Counted from the stretch's first letter, positions 23,879 to 31,134 are shown. The stretch: DNA of 38,381 nt from an uncultured Bacilli bacterium (GCA_947626425.1 CANQRX010000003.1:1-38381); one strand, 5' to 3'. A program made the numbers and translations. The notes: generated from the letters alone by a model not told the origin.

Positions 23879-23887
23879 TGATACAAT
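23879..23887 (+). promoter_or_regulatory. ftsW promoter, extended -10
   Basis: TGaTACAAT at 23879-23887. A TTGACA at 23770-23775 with TTATTA at 23794 may be a second promoter further up. Confidence 0.5.
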
Positions 23888-23902
23888 GTTTATGGTGGTA
23901 AA

Positions 23903-25069
23903 ATGAGAAAGTTATTTCGGAAAATGGACAAACCTTTGTTTTTTTTAACAATTTTATATACAATTTTAGGTTTAGTAATGGTTTTATCTGCTTCTAGTGT
24001 TTCGGCCGTTTTACGTTATAATGTCTCAACATACTATTTTTTTATTAGACAATTAATATTTGTGGTAGTTTCTTATATAATTGGCTTTGTTGTATTAAAT
24101 ATTTCAACTAATAAATATCGTTTTATAGCCCCTTTGTATCTTCTTTCAACTATTGTTTTATTAGGGTTAGTTCAAATTTTTGGTTATGTTGCTGGCGGGG
24201 CAAAGAGTTGGATCGATTTTGGCTTTTTTAATCTTCAACCAACGGAGTTTGCCAAGACCGCTTTAATTTTGTATATGGCTACTTTTTATGAAAAAAGTGT
24301 CAAAAAACAACGTCGGTTTTTGGTTAATTTAATTCCTTTAGTTTTAGGTATAATCATTTTTGGTTTGGTCGCTTTACAGCCTGATTTAGGGGGAGCAGTA
24401 ATAATCGCCGGAATTGTCTTTTTTATGTTTTTATGTATTCCTTTTCCGAAAGACAAAAAAATTAGTTTTATCAAAAAATTAGGAATTGTTTGCTTAGCTG
24501 GGGTAGTTATTTTATTGTATTCCGGTTTAGCATCTAAATTTTTAAACGAATCGCAAAGACAACGTCTTAATTTTCAAGCACCTTGTAGTCGTTATATAGA
24601 AGATACTGGGTACCAAGTTTGTAATGGCTTTATCGCGTTACATAATGGAGGATTATTCGGCGTAGGCTTAGGTAATTCAACTCAAAAGTATTTATATTTA
24701 CCAGAAGCTCACACAGACTTTATTTTTCCTATTTTAGTTGAAGAATTAGGTTTAATCGTCGGTATTTTAGTAATTTTAGGTTATTTTATAATGCTTTATC
24801 GAATTTTAAAATTAGCAAAACGAGCTCAGACCATTAAAAATCAGTTAATTTGTTATGGTAGCTTTATCTTTATTTTTCTTCATTTAGGACTTAATTTTTT
24901 AGGTATTTTTGCTTTAACTCCTTTAACAGGTGTTCCCGTTCCTTTCTTAAGTTATGGTGGGTCATTTTCCATTAATGTTATTGTTATAATGTTTGTGATT
25001 CAAAGAGTTTCCATTGAAACAAATGTCGCAATTGAAAAAAAAGAATTAGCTAAACTCTCTAGTAAATAA
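23903..25069 (+). CDS. ftsW: FtsW/SpoVE-type SEDS peptidoglycan polymerase
   Basis: 388 aa SEDS glycosyltransferase that polymerises lipid II into glycan strands at the septum. About ten membrane helices. Family motifs: GGAKSWIDFGFFNLQPTEF near 96-114, QPDLGGA, and YLPEAHTDFIFPILVEELG with D272 as the catalytic Asp. VPVPFLSYGGS lies near the end. GLGNSTQKYLYLPEAHTDF is closer to FtsW/SpoVE than to RodA. No partner PBP gene is adjacent. SD GGTGGTAAAATG. Confidence 0.9.
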   Translation: MRKLFRKMDKPLFFLTILYTILGLVMVLSASSVSAVLRYNVSTYYFFIRQLIFVVVSYIIGFVVLNISTNKYRFIAPLYLLSTIVLLGLVQIFGYVAGGAKSWIDFGFFNLQPTEFAKTALILYMATFYEKSVKKQRRFLVNLIPLVLGIIIFGLVALQPDLGGAVIIAGIVFFMFLCIPFPKDKKISFIKKLGIVCLAGVVILLYSGLASKFLNESQRQRLNFQAPCSRYIEDTGYQVCNGFIALHNGGLFGVGLGNSTQKYLYLPEAHTDFIFPILVEELGLIVGILVILGYFIMLYRILKLAKRAQTIKNQLICYGSFIFIFLHLGLNFLGIFALTPLTGVPVPFLSYGGSFSINVIVIMFVIQRVSIETNVAIEKKELAKLSSK

Positions 25070-25121
25070 GTAATATTTTTAATTATCTAAAAAATTGTGT
25101 GGCCTGCCTTTCAAAAAATTC

Positions 25122-25150
25122 TTGACGTCTTAAATAAAAAGTGATAAGAT
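25122..25150 (+). promoter_or_regulatory. Strong promoter of the orphan RNA upstream of comEA
   Basis: TTGACG (25122-25127), 17 bp, TAAGAT (25145-25150), TG at 25142-25143. Confidence 0.75.
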
Positions 25151-25156
25151 TAAGAT

Positions 25157-25412
25157 GCTTAATAGTGTGGAATGATTTTAAATGTAGGGAGTCTAAAAAC
25201 TCTGATTGTTGATTAATAATCCAATCGTTACATTTAATTGTGATTCTTTGAGTCATCACTTATTCTGCAAGGATACGGTGTCTTATCGGCTATTAAGTTA
25301 TACGTATATGTGGAGTAACGGTAAGAGGGAATTATTTATATCTGTCAATATATGTGAGACCTTATTCATCCACGGGAAATATGTTGAATGACAGTTCAAC
25401 GTATTTTTTTTT
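25157..25412 (+). ncRNA. Candidate structured non-coding RNA upstream of comEA
   Basis: Sits in the 429-bp gap between ftsW and comEA, between a strong promoter and an intrinsic terminator. GC looks higher than in nearby DNA. Helices I can draw: P1 closing stem GTGGAATGA (25167-25175) with TCATCCAC (25366-25373), one bulge; P2 AAATGTA (25180-25186) with TACATTT (25229-25235), enclosing hairpins GAGT/ACTC (25189-25202) and GATTG-GATT/AATC-CAATC (25204-25226); P3 GTGAT/ATCAC (25240-25259); P4 TCTTATCG (25281-25288) with CGGTAAGA (25319-25326). About 255 nt. No 6S, RNase P, tmRNA or SRP signature that I can recognise. The raiA RNA class, large and found in Bacillota, is one candidate I cannot test. 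It may instead be a long leader controlling comEA. Confidence 0.65.
25381..25412 (+). terminator. Terminator of the orphan RNA
   Basis: ATGTTGAA (25381-25388), loop TGACAG, TTCAACGT (25395-25402), then T run to 25412; one G-U pair supports plus-strand folding. Confidence 0.8.
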
Positions 25413-25455
25413 GTCTAAAAAAAGGAAATTTCAATTTTTATAGAAATATATAAGT

Positions 25456-25490
25456 AGAAAGAAGAATAAAAATTCTTTCTTAGAAAGGAG
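25456..25490 (+). promoter_or_regulatory. comEA leader hairpins next to the SD
   Basis: AGAAAGAA (25456-25463) pairs perfectly with TTCTTTCT (25473-25480). Part of the second arm, CTTTC (25475-25479), can instead pair with GAAAG (25483-25487) at the SD. The two folds exclude each other. Confidence 0.4.
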
Positions 25491-25498
25491 GAACCTAT

Positions 25499-26185
25499 AT
25501 GGAAGCATTCAAAGAATTTCTTGTCGAAAAAAAAGTTTTTTGTCTTTGCGTTTTGCTTGGCATTATTTGTTTATCCTTAGGCTTTTTATATTTAAAAGAT
25601 GTCAGTGCGGAAGAATCCTTTCATTGCCCAGTAACGAGTGATAAAGTTTCAGAAAACAACGACGATGATATCGAAACTTTAGATATTATCCAAGTAGATA
25701 TAAAAGGGGCAGTGAAAGATCCTGGAGTCTATGTTTTAGATGAAGGTTCAGTCGTTAATGATTTAATATTAGCTGCTGGTGGCTTAACTAAAGACGCTGA
25801 CACAACCAACCTTAATTTAAGCAAAAAACTAGAAAACGAAATGGTTATAATTGTTTACACTAAAAAGGAAATGGAACAAAACGTTGAAAAAAACCTTACT
25901 AGTGATGCTGATATTTCGGAATCGTTAGGTAAAGATTCCATAATTGAGTCCGATAGTGAATCAAGTTCTAACAATACCACTTCCAAAACTACTAAAAAAG
26001 TTAATCTAAATACTGCTACCTTAGAAGAATTAACCACATTGCCGGGAATAGGAGAGGCCAAAGCTAAAAGTATAATTCAATATCGAAAAACTTGTGGAAA
26101 TTTTAAAGTCATCGAAGATATAAAAAACATTTCAGGTATAGGCGATTCAGTTTATGCTAAACTTGAAAAATATATCACCGTTTAA
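25499..26185 (+). CDS. comEA: Competence DNA receptor ComEA
   Basis: 228 aa membrane-anchored DNA-binding protein of the natural transformation machine. One membrane helix at about 13-32, then an SLBB domain (VDIKGAVKDPGVYVLDEGS to about 120), a Ser/Thr/Asn-rich linker, and a C-terminal helix-hairpin-helix domain VNLNTATLEELTTLPGIGEA with a second hairpin ISGIGDSVYAKLEKY. SD AAAGGAGGA is 7 nt before the ATG. The comEC start lies 32 bp inside its 3' end. Possible leader control (see hairpins upstream). Confidence 0.95.
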   Translation: MEAFKEFLVEKKVFCLCVLLGIICLSLGFLYLKDVSAEESFHCPVTSDKVSENNDDDIETLDIIQVDIKGAVKDPGVYVLDEGSVVNDLILAAGGLTKDADTTNLNLSKKLENEMVIIVYTKKEMEQNVEKNLTSDADISESLGKDSIIESDSESSSNNTTSKTTKKVNLNTATLEELTTLPGIGEAKAKSIIQYRKTCGNFKVIEDIKNISGIGDSVYAKLEKYITV

Positions 26186-28199
26186 ATGGCTTATCTTTAT
26201 TTTAATAATTTTTGCTATATTTAGATTGATTATGGTTAGTAAAGAAACTAGCAAAATCTCTAATAATGTAACAAGCTTAAGTGGTAAATTAATTGCTAAG
26301 AGTATCGATGGAAATTTGTTAAGTGGAACAATTATTACTAAGGAAAAAGAAAAAGTAAATTTCTATTATTACTTGAAAACGGAACAAGAGCAAAAACTAT
26401 TAAACAATATGGGATTTGGAGATGTTCTCTATTTAAAAGGGAATATCTCTTTACCTTTAGATGAAGTAATATTTAATACCTTTTCATTTAAAAAATATTT
26501 ATTTAATCATCGCATCTTTAAAATAATGAATGTTAATAATTTAAACTATAAACCCACTAAAAATATTTTGTATTGGTTAAAAAATAAAATATTGAATTAC
26601 TTAGATAAAATTGACAATAAGCATTATTTAAAAGCATTATTACTAGGTGAGAAAAAAGCTGTTGACTATGAACTACTTTCCCATAATGGAATTAGTCATC
26701 TTTTGGCCGTTTCAGGAATGCATATTGCCATCTTTATTGATTTTTTTTATCATTTTTTTTATAAAAAACATCGTAAACATTCATTGCTTTTAATAGCAAT
26801 CCTTTGGTTTTATACATTTTTAGTAGGATTTACCATTTCGATTGTAAGAAGTGTATTAAATTTTACAATTATTACTTTCCTAAGTATGTTTAATTTAAAA
26901 ATTACAACTATCAAAAGTTTTATTATAACTTCTTTAATTATTATTATTAAAAACCCTTTGTATTTATTTGATGCAAGCTTTTTATATTCTTTCTTAATTA
27001 CTTTAGGACTAATTTTATCTCCTTCTTATCAAAAACAAAAAATGCTTAAAATAAGTTTGTTAACCTTCTTTTTAAGTGCAGGCCTAACTTGTTATTTTAA
27101 CTATGAGATTAATTTTTTAGCTATCTTTTTTAATATAATTGCCACTATTTTAATAGCTAATATTCTTTATCCTTTTGCTATAATGTGTTTATTTTTACCA
27201 TTTTTAATAAAGATTTTTAATTTTTTATTTAATTCCTTTTTAATGCTTAATAAAGCAATAAGTAAAGTGTCATTTGGAGTAATCGTTATTTCTAAGTACC
27301 CATATATTATCTGGGTCATTTATTATTTTATACTATTTTATTATTTAATAAAAAAGCAAAAGCTCAATTTTTATTTAGGATTATACTTATTAATTTTAGC
27401 TATTATTCCGTATTTTTCCCAAAAAGCTATTGTAACCTTTTTGGATGTTGGCCAAGGTGATGCCATAGCCTTTATTTCGCCCAACAAAAAGGAAGCATTT
27501 TTAATTGATACAGGTGGTAAGCAAAGCTTTTTTAAAGAAAGTTGGGAACAAAGGAAACAGGTTAATTATCAAGCTTTAAATATTGCCACTTATTTTAAAA
27601 GTGAAGGGGTAAGTAGTATTTTTGTTATAACGAGTCATGGTGACTATGACCATCTTGGAAATTTAATTGACCTAAGTAATTATATTCGTATTAATTTTGT
27701 CGTTTTAAATGAAAATAAAATGATTGCGAAAGAACAAGAAATAAGTTCTAAATTGCCTTTAAAAAAATTGGAAAATGTTTTATTTAAATATTTTAAAGTA
27801 AAACAGTTAAATCCTTTACTTAATCTAGACGACGAAAATGATGCAAGTTTAGTTTTAAAAATAACAAACGGATATTTATCATTTTTGATGATGGGAGATG
27901 CTCCCCAAAAAGTGGAAGCAAAAATTTTAAATAAAGTTGGCAACGTTGATTTTATTAAATTAGGACACCATGGTTCTAATACGAGTAGTGACCCGTATTT
28001 TTTAGCTAAAATTAACCCCCAATATGCTTTTATTTCGGCGGGGAAAAATAATCGTTATCATCATCCTCACCAAGAAACAATAGATACTTTAACAAAATTA
28101 AAAATTCCTTATTATAATACTCAAGTAAATCATTCCATTAAAATTATTTTTCAAAAAGATAGCTATCATATTAAGCCATTATCTGATACAATACAGTAA
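26154..28199 (+). CDS. comEC: ComEC/Rec2 DNA uptake channel
   Basis: 681 aa competence channel that passes single-stranded DNA into the cell. N-terminal helix, OB-like segment, then the Competence domain with about eight membrane helices (LLAVSGMHIAIF near 182-193 is the signature). A C-terminal metallo-beta-lactamase domain has FLDVGQGDAI, LIDTGG, H495-G-D497-Y-D499-H500 and HHGSNTSS, so the nuclease-type metal site is intact. Overlaps comEA by 32 bp; ATG 26154 has no clear SD, so coupled translation is likely. Followed after 16 bp by holA. Confidence 0.94.
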   Translation: MLNLKNISPFKWLIFILIIFAIFRLIMVSKETSKISNNVTSLSGKLIAKSIDGNLLSGTIITKEKEKVNFYYYLKTEQEQKLLNNMGFGDVLYLKGNISLPLDEVIFNTFSFKKYLFNHRIFKIMNVNNLNYKPTKNILYWLKNKILNYLDKIDNKHYLKALLLGEKKAVDYELLSHNGISHLLAVSGMHIAIFIDFFYHFFYKKHRKHSLLLIAILWFYTFLVGFTISIVRSVLNFTIITFLSMFNLKITTIKSFIITSLIIIIKNPLYLFDASFLYSFLITLGLILSPSYQKQKMLKISLLTFFLSAGLTCYFNYEINFLAIFFNIIATILIANILYPFAIMCLFLPFLIKIFNFLFNSFLMLNKAISKVSFGVIVISKYPYIIWVIYYFILFYYLIKKQKLNFYLGLYLLILAIIPYFSQKAIVTFLDVGQGDAIAFISPNKKEAFLIDTGGKQSFFKESWEQRKQVNYQALNIATYFKSEGVSSIFVITSHGDYDHLGNLIDLSNYIRINFVVLNENKMIAKEQEISSKLPLKKLENVLFKYFKVKQLNPLLNLDDENDASLVLKITNGYLSFLMMGDAPQKVEAKILNKVGNVDFIKLGHHGSNTSSDPYFLAKINPQYAFISAGKNNRYHHPHQETIDTLTKLKIPYYNTQVNHSIKIIFQKDSYHIKPLSDTIQ

Positions 28200-28215
28200 G
28201 TGGGTGAGATAATTT

Positions 28216-29160
28216 ATGAAAGTATTACTAATCGAAACTGATTCCAAAATTTTATTAGATGAAAAATTAAGTTCAATAATTAAAGGTGATAATAATGTTT
28301 TGATTTATAACTATTTAAATACGAATTTAAATGAAATTATAGAAGAAGCTTCATACGTATCAATGTTTGGCGAATTAAAATGGATTATCGTTAAAAATGC
28401 CGATTTTTTTGGTAATGGCAAAATTAGTGAGAAGGAAACTAAAATGTTAAGCGATTATTTAAATCATCCTTATGAATTAACTAATTTAATTTTTACAACT
28501 TATCAAAAAATAGATAATCGCAAGGCCATTTGTAAAGAGTTTAAAAAATTTAATTGTATTATCTCCCTTAAAACACCGAAAGGATATGAATTAACTAATA
28601 ATGTAAAAAACTTAATTAAACAAAAAGGTTATATAGTTAGTGATGATGCGATTAAATATATTATTGATGCCTGTATAAATAATTGGGATTTAATTTATAA
28701 TGAGATTTCTAAATTTGATTTAATTTTCCTAAAAAATCAAAAAATAACTTTAACTGAAATTAAAGAAGTTATTTGTTCTGCTATTGAAGATAATGATTTT
28801 AAATTTATCGACAATTTTATAAAAAAAGATGCTATTAAAAGTTGGACAGCTATTAATGACTATATTATAAAAAAAACTGATCCAATAAAGTTAATAAATT
28901 TATTAGTTAGAGAATATCGAATGCTTTTAATATCTAAAATAATGGCCGAACAAAAATATAGTTTAAGTGACATTGGAAAAGAATTAAGCGTTGTCGATTG
29001 GCAATTAGATAAAATAAAAAGAAACGCATCTTTATATCATAAAGACGATTTAAAAGAAATTTTAATAAAATTAGCTAAATTAGATTATTTAATTAAATCC
29101 GGAAAAAAAGATAAATGGTTAGCTTTTGAAGAGTTTTTTGTTGAACAAATGGAATTTTAA
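28216..29160 (+). CDS. holA: DNA polymerase III delta subunit HolA
   Basis: 314 aa clamp-loader delta subunit, the classic neighbour of comEC in Bacillota. Features match the family: VLLIETDSKILLDEKL at the start, VSMFGELKWIIVKNADFF near 50-67, NLIFTTYQKIDNRK and the C-terminal helical collar ending LAFEEFFVEQMEF. SD-like GGGTGAGAT upstream. The rpsT (S20) gene that usually follows on the other strand is not here; a long gene-poor stretch follows instead. Confidence 0.93.
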   Translation: MKVLLIETDSKILLDEKLSSIIKGDNNVLIYNYLNTNLNEIIEEASYVSMFGELKWIIVKNADFFGNGKISEKETKMLSDYLNHPYELTNLIFTTYQKIDNRKAICKEFKKFNCIISLKTPKGYELTNNVKNLIKQKGYIVSDDAIKYIIDACINNWDLIYNEISKFDLIFLKNQKITLTEIKEVICSAIEDNDFKFIDNFIKKDAIKSWTAINDYIIKKTDPIKLINLLVREYRMLLISKIMAEQKYSLSDIGKELSVVDWQLDKIKRNASLYHKDDLKEILIKLAKLDYLIKSGKKDKWLAFEEFFVEQMEF

Positions 29161-29232
29161 AAAAAATTAAAGTTTTTAAAACACCTAATTTAGGTCAGAG
29201 TAAAAAAATCGGATTGAAGGCTTAAAAAAGTA

Positions 29233-29261
29233 TTGACACATTAATAGTCATATGATAATAT
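29233..29261 (+). promoter_or_regulatory. Consensus promoter in the gene-free stretch after holA
   Basis: TTGACA (29233-29238), 17 bp, TAATAT (29256-29261), TG at 29253-29254. It drives no visible gene. Confidence 0.75.
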
Positions 29262-29267
29262 AAATAT

Positions 29268-29668
29268 GTCATAAGGATATAGAATATATGTCTAAAAGTG
29301 TTATATGAAATGGTTATTTTGTATAACGATATAGTAAAATATTTTATAGACTTGATGATGATGTTTTCTTTAATATTTTGATATTGAAGAAGATAAAAAA
29401 GTAATTTTATTGTTCAAATCCTTTAATTTTGGCGATTAATTGTTCGTCGTAATGGCTATAATAATCATAGCTAGGTGTGCACCGTTTTTGGATATTAAAG
29501 GATTCTGAAAGTGAGAAAGTGACTCATTTTAAATAATCTTTAATTAGATTGATGATAAAAAATAAACTCGGGTATTTATTTGAAATTAGCTACTTCAATG
29601 ATACTTTAGAAAAATCTTGAATATTATAGGATATTTTGCAGAGAAGGTGATTATAATCTCTGTTTTTT
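29268..29668 (+). ncRNA. Candidate structured non-coding RNA with multi-helix junction
   Basis: The 562 bp between holA and the minus-strand operon hold no convincing gene, but a consensus promoter and a hairpin terminator in the same direction enclose about 400 nt. The core at 29413-29509 folds as a junction. P1 is TTCAAATCCTTTAAT (29413-29427) with ATTAAAGGATT-c-TGAA (29494-29509), 15 pairs with one bulge. P2 is GGCGA/TCGTC (29431-29435, 29444-29448). P3 is TGGCTAT/ATAGCTA (29453-29459, 29467-29473). P4 is GGTG/CACC (29474-29483). P2 and P3 each contain a G-U pair that would be A-C on the other strand, so the plus strand is the folding one. GTTATA/TATAAC (29300-29327) may add a 5' hairpin. 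I cannot assign a class. Confidence 0.6.
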
Positions 29669-29670
29669 GT
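29638..29670 (+). terminator. Terminator of the second orphan RNA
   Basis: CAGAGA (29639-29644) and TCTCTG (29657-29662), followed by TTTTTT to 29668. Confidence 0.75.
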
Positions 29671-29697
29671 ATTATGTATTAATCAACTGCTTTTAAT

Positions 29698-29722
29698 TAA
29701 AAAAGAGTTGGCAATCAACTCT
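29698..29722 (-). terminator. Terminator of the WXG100 operon
   Basis: Perfect GAGTTG/CAACTC stem (29705-29710, 29716-29721) with the A run at 29698-29704 giving a minus-strand T tail, right after the last stop codon. Confidence 0.88.
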
Positions 29723-30079
29723 CTAAAATAAATCATTTAAATCATTTAAATTTTCATTTTTTTCTTCTAATGTTTCTATACCTTCAGAAATGTCACTTTC
29801 TTCACTACTATTTTCGTCATCAGATTCATTTATATCAAAATCCGAATAGTTATCTTCAAAAATGTCATCATTAATTTCAGTTTCATCATCCTCGTCGTCA
29901 TCACCAGTATCAGGATAATGATCTTCTAATGAATCAGTTAAAACATTAATTCCATTTTCATTGAAATAACGAAAAGTTTCTTTAAGGTCTTCTGGTAAGG
30001 ATTCATCAATTATAAATTTTCCATCTTGGTCTATAAAATTTGCATAAACCTTTTTTGCAGAATCACTAAGTTTAATCAT
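29723..30079 (-). CDS. Very acidic small protein, last gene of the WXG100 operon
   Basis: 118 aa. N-terminal 55 residues look folded (IKLSDSAKKVYANFIDQDGK, then a helix ending NENGINVL). Residues 56-100 are almost all Asp, Glu, Ser and Asn. No signal peptide or membrane helix. SD AAGGATAA is weak; 16 bp after the WXG100 gene. Possible roles are a chaperone or an accessory factor of the secreted proteins; nothing in the sequence proves either. Not recognised. Confidence 0.65.
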   Translation of the reverse strand: MIKLSDSAKKVYANFIDQDGKFIIDESLPEDLKETFRYFNENGINVLTDSLEDHYPDTGDDDEDDETEINDDIFEDNYSDFDINESDDENSSEESDISEGIETLEEKNENLNDLNDLF

Positions 30080-30095
30080 AATTTTTTAATTATCC

Positions 30096-30395
30096 TTATT
30101 TTTTATCTTTATTTACGGCATCAACAAAATTTGCGGCAGCTATATCAACAAAGCGATATGCATCACAATAATCTTCAATATTGTTTGTTATATTTGTAAT
30201 AGCTTGTTTATAAAACTTTTTCGCTTTATTTCCATTCCAATATGGACCATCAGTGTCACCATCCATCATAGCTTTAACATTTGCACTTAATTCTCTCATT
30301 TCTTTAGCGAGACTAGTTAAAGTAGAATTCATTTCTATTAATTTTGTTTTTGCCTTTTGACTACCTTTAACACCACTTTTTGAATTTGCACTCAT
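30096..30395 (-). CDS. WXG100-family protein (type VII secretion substrate)
   Basis: 99 aa, the standard size. Two helices with the hairpin turn W53-N-G55 (YWNGNKAKKF), and a C-terminal Y80-R-F-V-D84, fitting the YxxxD/E export signal of ESX substrates. The N-terminus is Ser/Lys-rich with no Sec signal. SD AAGGAGGT is perfect, suggesting high expression. No EssC/EccC ATPase is in the window, so export would need machinery encoded elsewhere. It lies between two other unknown helical genes of one operon. Confidence 0.82.
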   Translation of the reverse strand: MSANSKSGVKGSQKAKTKLIEMNSTLTSLAKEMRELSANVKAMMDGDTDGPYWNGNKAKKFYKQAITNITNNIEDYCDAYRFVDIAAANFVDAVNKDKK

Positions 30396-30432
30396 AGATT
30401 ATAACCTCCTTTTTTATTTTGATTTAAATGAA

Positions 30433-30882
30433 TTAACTTCTATATGAATCAACATCAGCTTTTAATGAATCATAATCAGATTGTAAATCGTTATATTTTT
30501 GAGTCAATTGTTCAACAGCTTCTTCTAAATTTCTAAAAGCAGCTCTACCTTCGTCATAGGTAAAAGATTCTTGTAAAAGTTTTTTCTTTTTTTCAGTACC
30601 ACGAGCTTGTCCAGTACAATGTTTTGAAGCTTTCTGAAAGTTTTTTTTCAATGCAGGTTCATTGATATATTTTGTGAATCCAGATAACTGAGAAGACAAT
30701 TGATCAAAAAGTTCAATGATTTTATTATAATTAGAATTTATAGCATTATAATAAGTCTTAGCAGCAGAATCAAAAGTAATATCATTTACATTAACTTTGC
30801 TATTCATTGCTATGATATAGCCTTTAGCAGTAGCACCGTTTGGTGCAGTTATTAAATCTGAATGTAACCCTTCTAAATTCAT
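30433..30882 (-). CDS. Helical WXG100-like partner protein, first gene of the operon
   Basis: 149 aa, all-helical, with no signal peptide. The N-terminal part (FDSAAKTYYNAINSNYNKII, then LSSQLSGFTKYI) and a C-terminal coiled coil (EEAVEQLTQKYNDLQSDYDS) resemble ESX-type substrates, but W-x-G is absent. SD AAAGGAGGGA upstream of ATG. 37 bp before the WXG100 gene, in one operon. Likely a co-secreted partner or a distant relative of the ESAT-6 fold (inference). Confidence 0.62.
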   Translation of the reverse strand: MNLEGLHSDLITAPNGATAKGYIIAMNSKVNVNDITFDSAAKTYYNAINSNYNKIIELFDQLSSQLSGFTKYINEPALKKNFQKASKHCTGQARGTEKKKKLLQESFTYDEGRAAFRNLEEAVEQLTQKYNDLQSDYDSLKADVDSYRS

Positions 30883-30904
30883 CTTTTCTTCCCTCCTTTA
30901 TGAT

Positions 30905-30933
30905 ATAGTACCATTTATTTTTATTAGTTGCAA
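30905..30933 (-). promoter_or_regulatory. Promoter of the WXG100 operon
   Basis: Minus strand TTGCAA (30933-30928), 17 bp, TACTAT (30910-30905), with TG just before the -10 (TGgTACTAT). Confidence 0.7.
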
Positions 30934-30983
30934 TTTTTTTTAGTTAAATCCCTTAATTTTTGGTTAAACTATAATTAATAAAT

Positions 30984-31010
30984 TAAAAAAAATGTAAATT
31001 GCTTTACATT
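30984..31010 (-). terminator. Hairpin with minus-strand T tail upstream of the WXG100 operon
   Basis: Perfect AATGTAAA/TTTACATT (30991-30998, 31003-31010) with A run 30984-30990, a T tail on the minus strand. It lies upstream of the minus operon promoter, so it may block antisense transcription from the capsule side. Confidence 0.5.
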
Positions 31011-31063
31011 GATTAAATTAGTAGAGAAATAGATAATTAAAATTAAAAATCTTAGGGTAGATG

Positions 31064-31083
31064 TACAAGTGCTTGCACTAGTA
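31064..31083. promoter_or_regulatory. Palindromic operator at the capsule promoter
   Basis: AGTGC-TT-GCACT core (31068-31079), extended by TAC on the left and GTA on the right. It covers the -35 at 31073-31078, as a repressor site would. Confidence 0.55.
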
Positions 31084-31101
31084 AATAATTAATGTTAAAA
31101 T
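31073..31101 (+). promoter_or_regulatory. Capsule operon promoter
   Basis: TTGCAC (31073-31078), 17 bp, TAAAAT (31096-31101), TG at 31093-31094. Confidence 0.65.
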
Positions 31102-31134
31102 TAAATCAACTTAATAGAGTACCTAGGTGGTTTT

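Noticed and set aside
25206-25391. 61-codon open frame inside the comEA-upstream RNA
   Set aside because: Starts at a TTG without an SD, matches no family I know, and lies within stable helices and up to the terminator.
25157-25412. T-box, SAM or c-di-AMP riboswitch for the comEA-upstream RNA
   Set aside because: I do not find the T-box AGGGTGGNACCGCG sequence or the conserved cores of the other classes.
29183-29195. ACCTAA-T-TTAGGT dyad after holA as a terminator
   Set aside because: No T tract follows and the loop is one base; at most a protein-binding dyad.
29412-29524. Minus-strand reading frame ending RCTPSYDYYSHYDEQLIAKI, like the tail of a sulfotransferase-type protein
   Set aside because: It is only 37 codons, preceded by in-frame stops (TGA, then TAG further up) and without a start or SD. 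The same bases form several helices on the plus strand. A pseudogene remnant remains possible but is the weaker reading.
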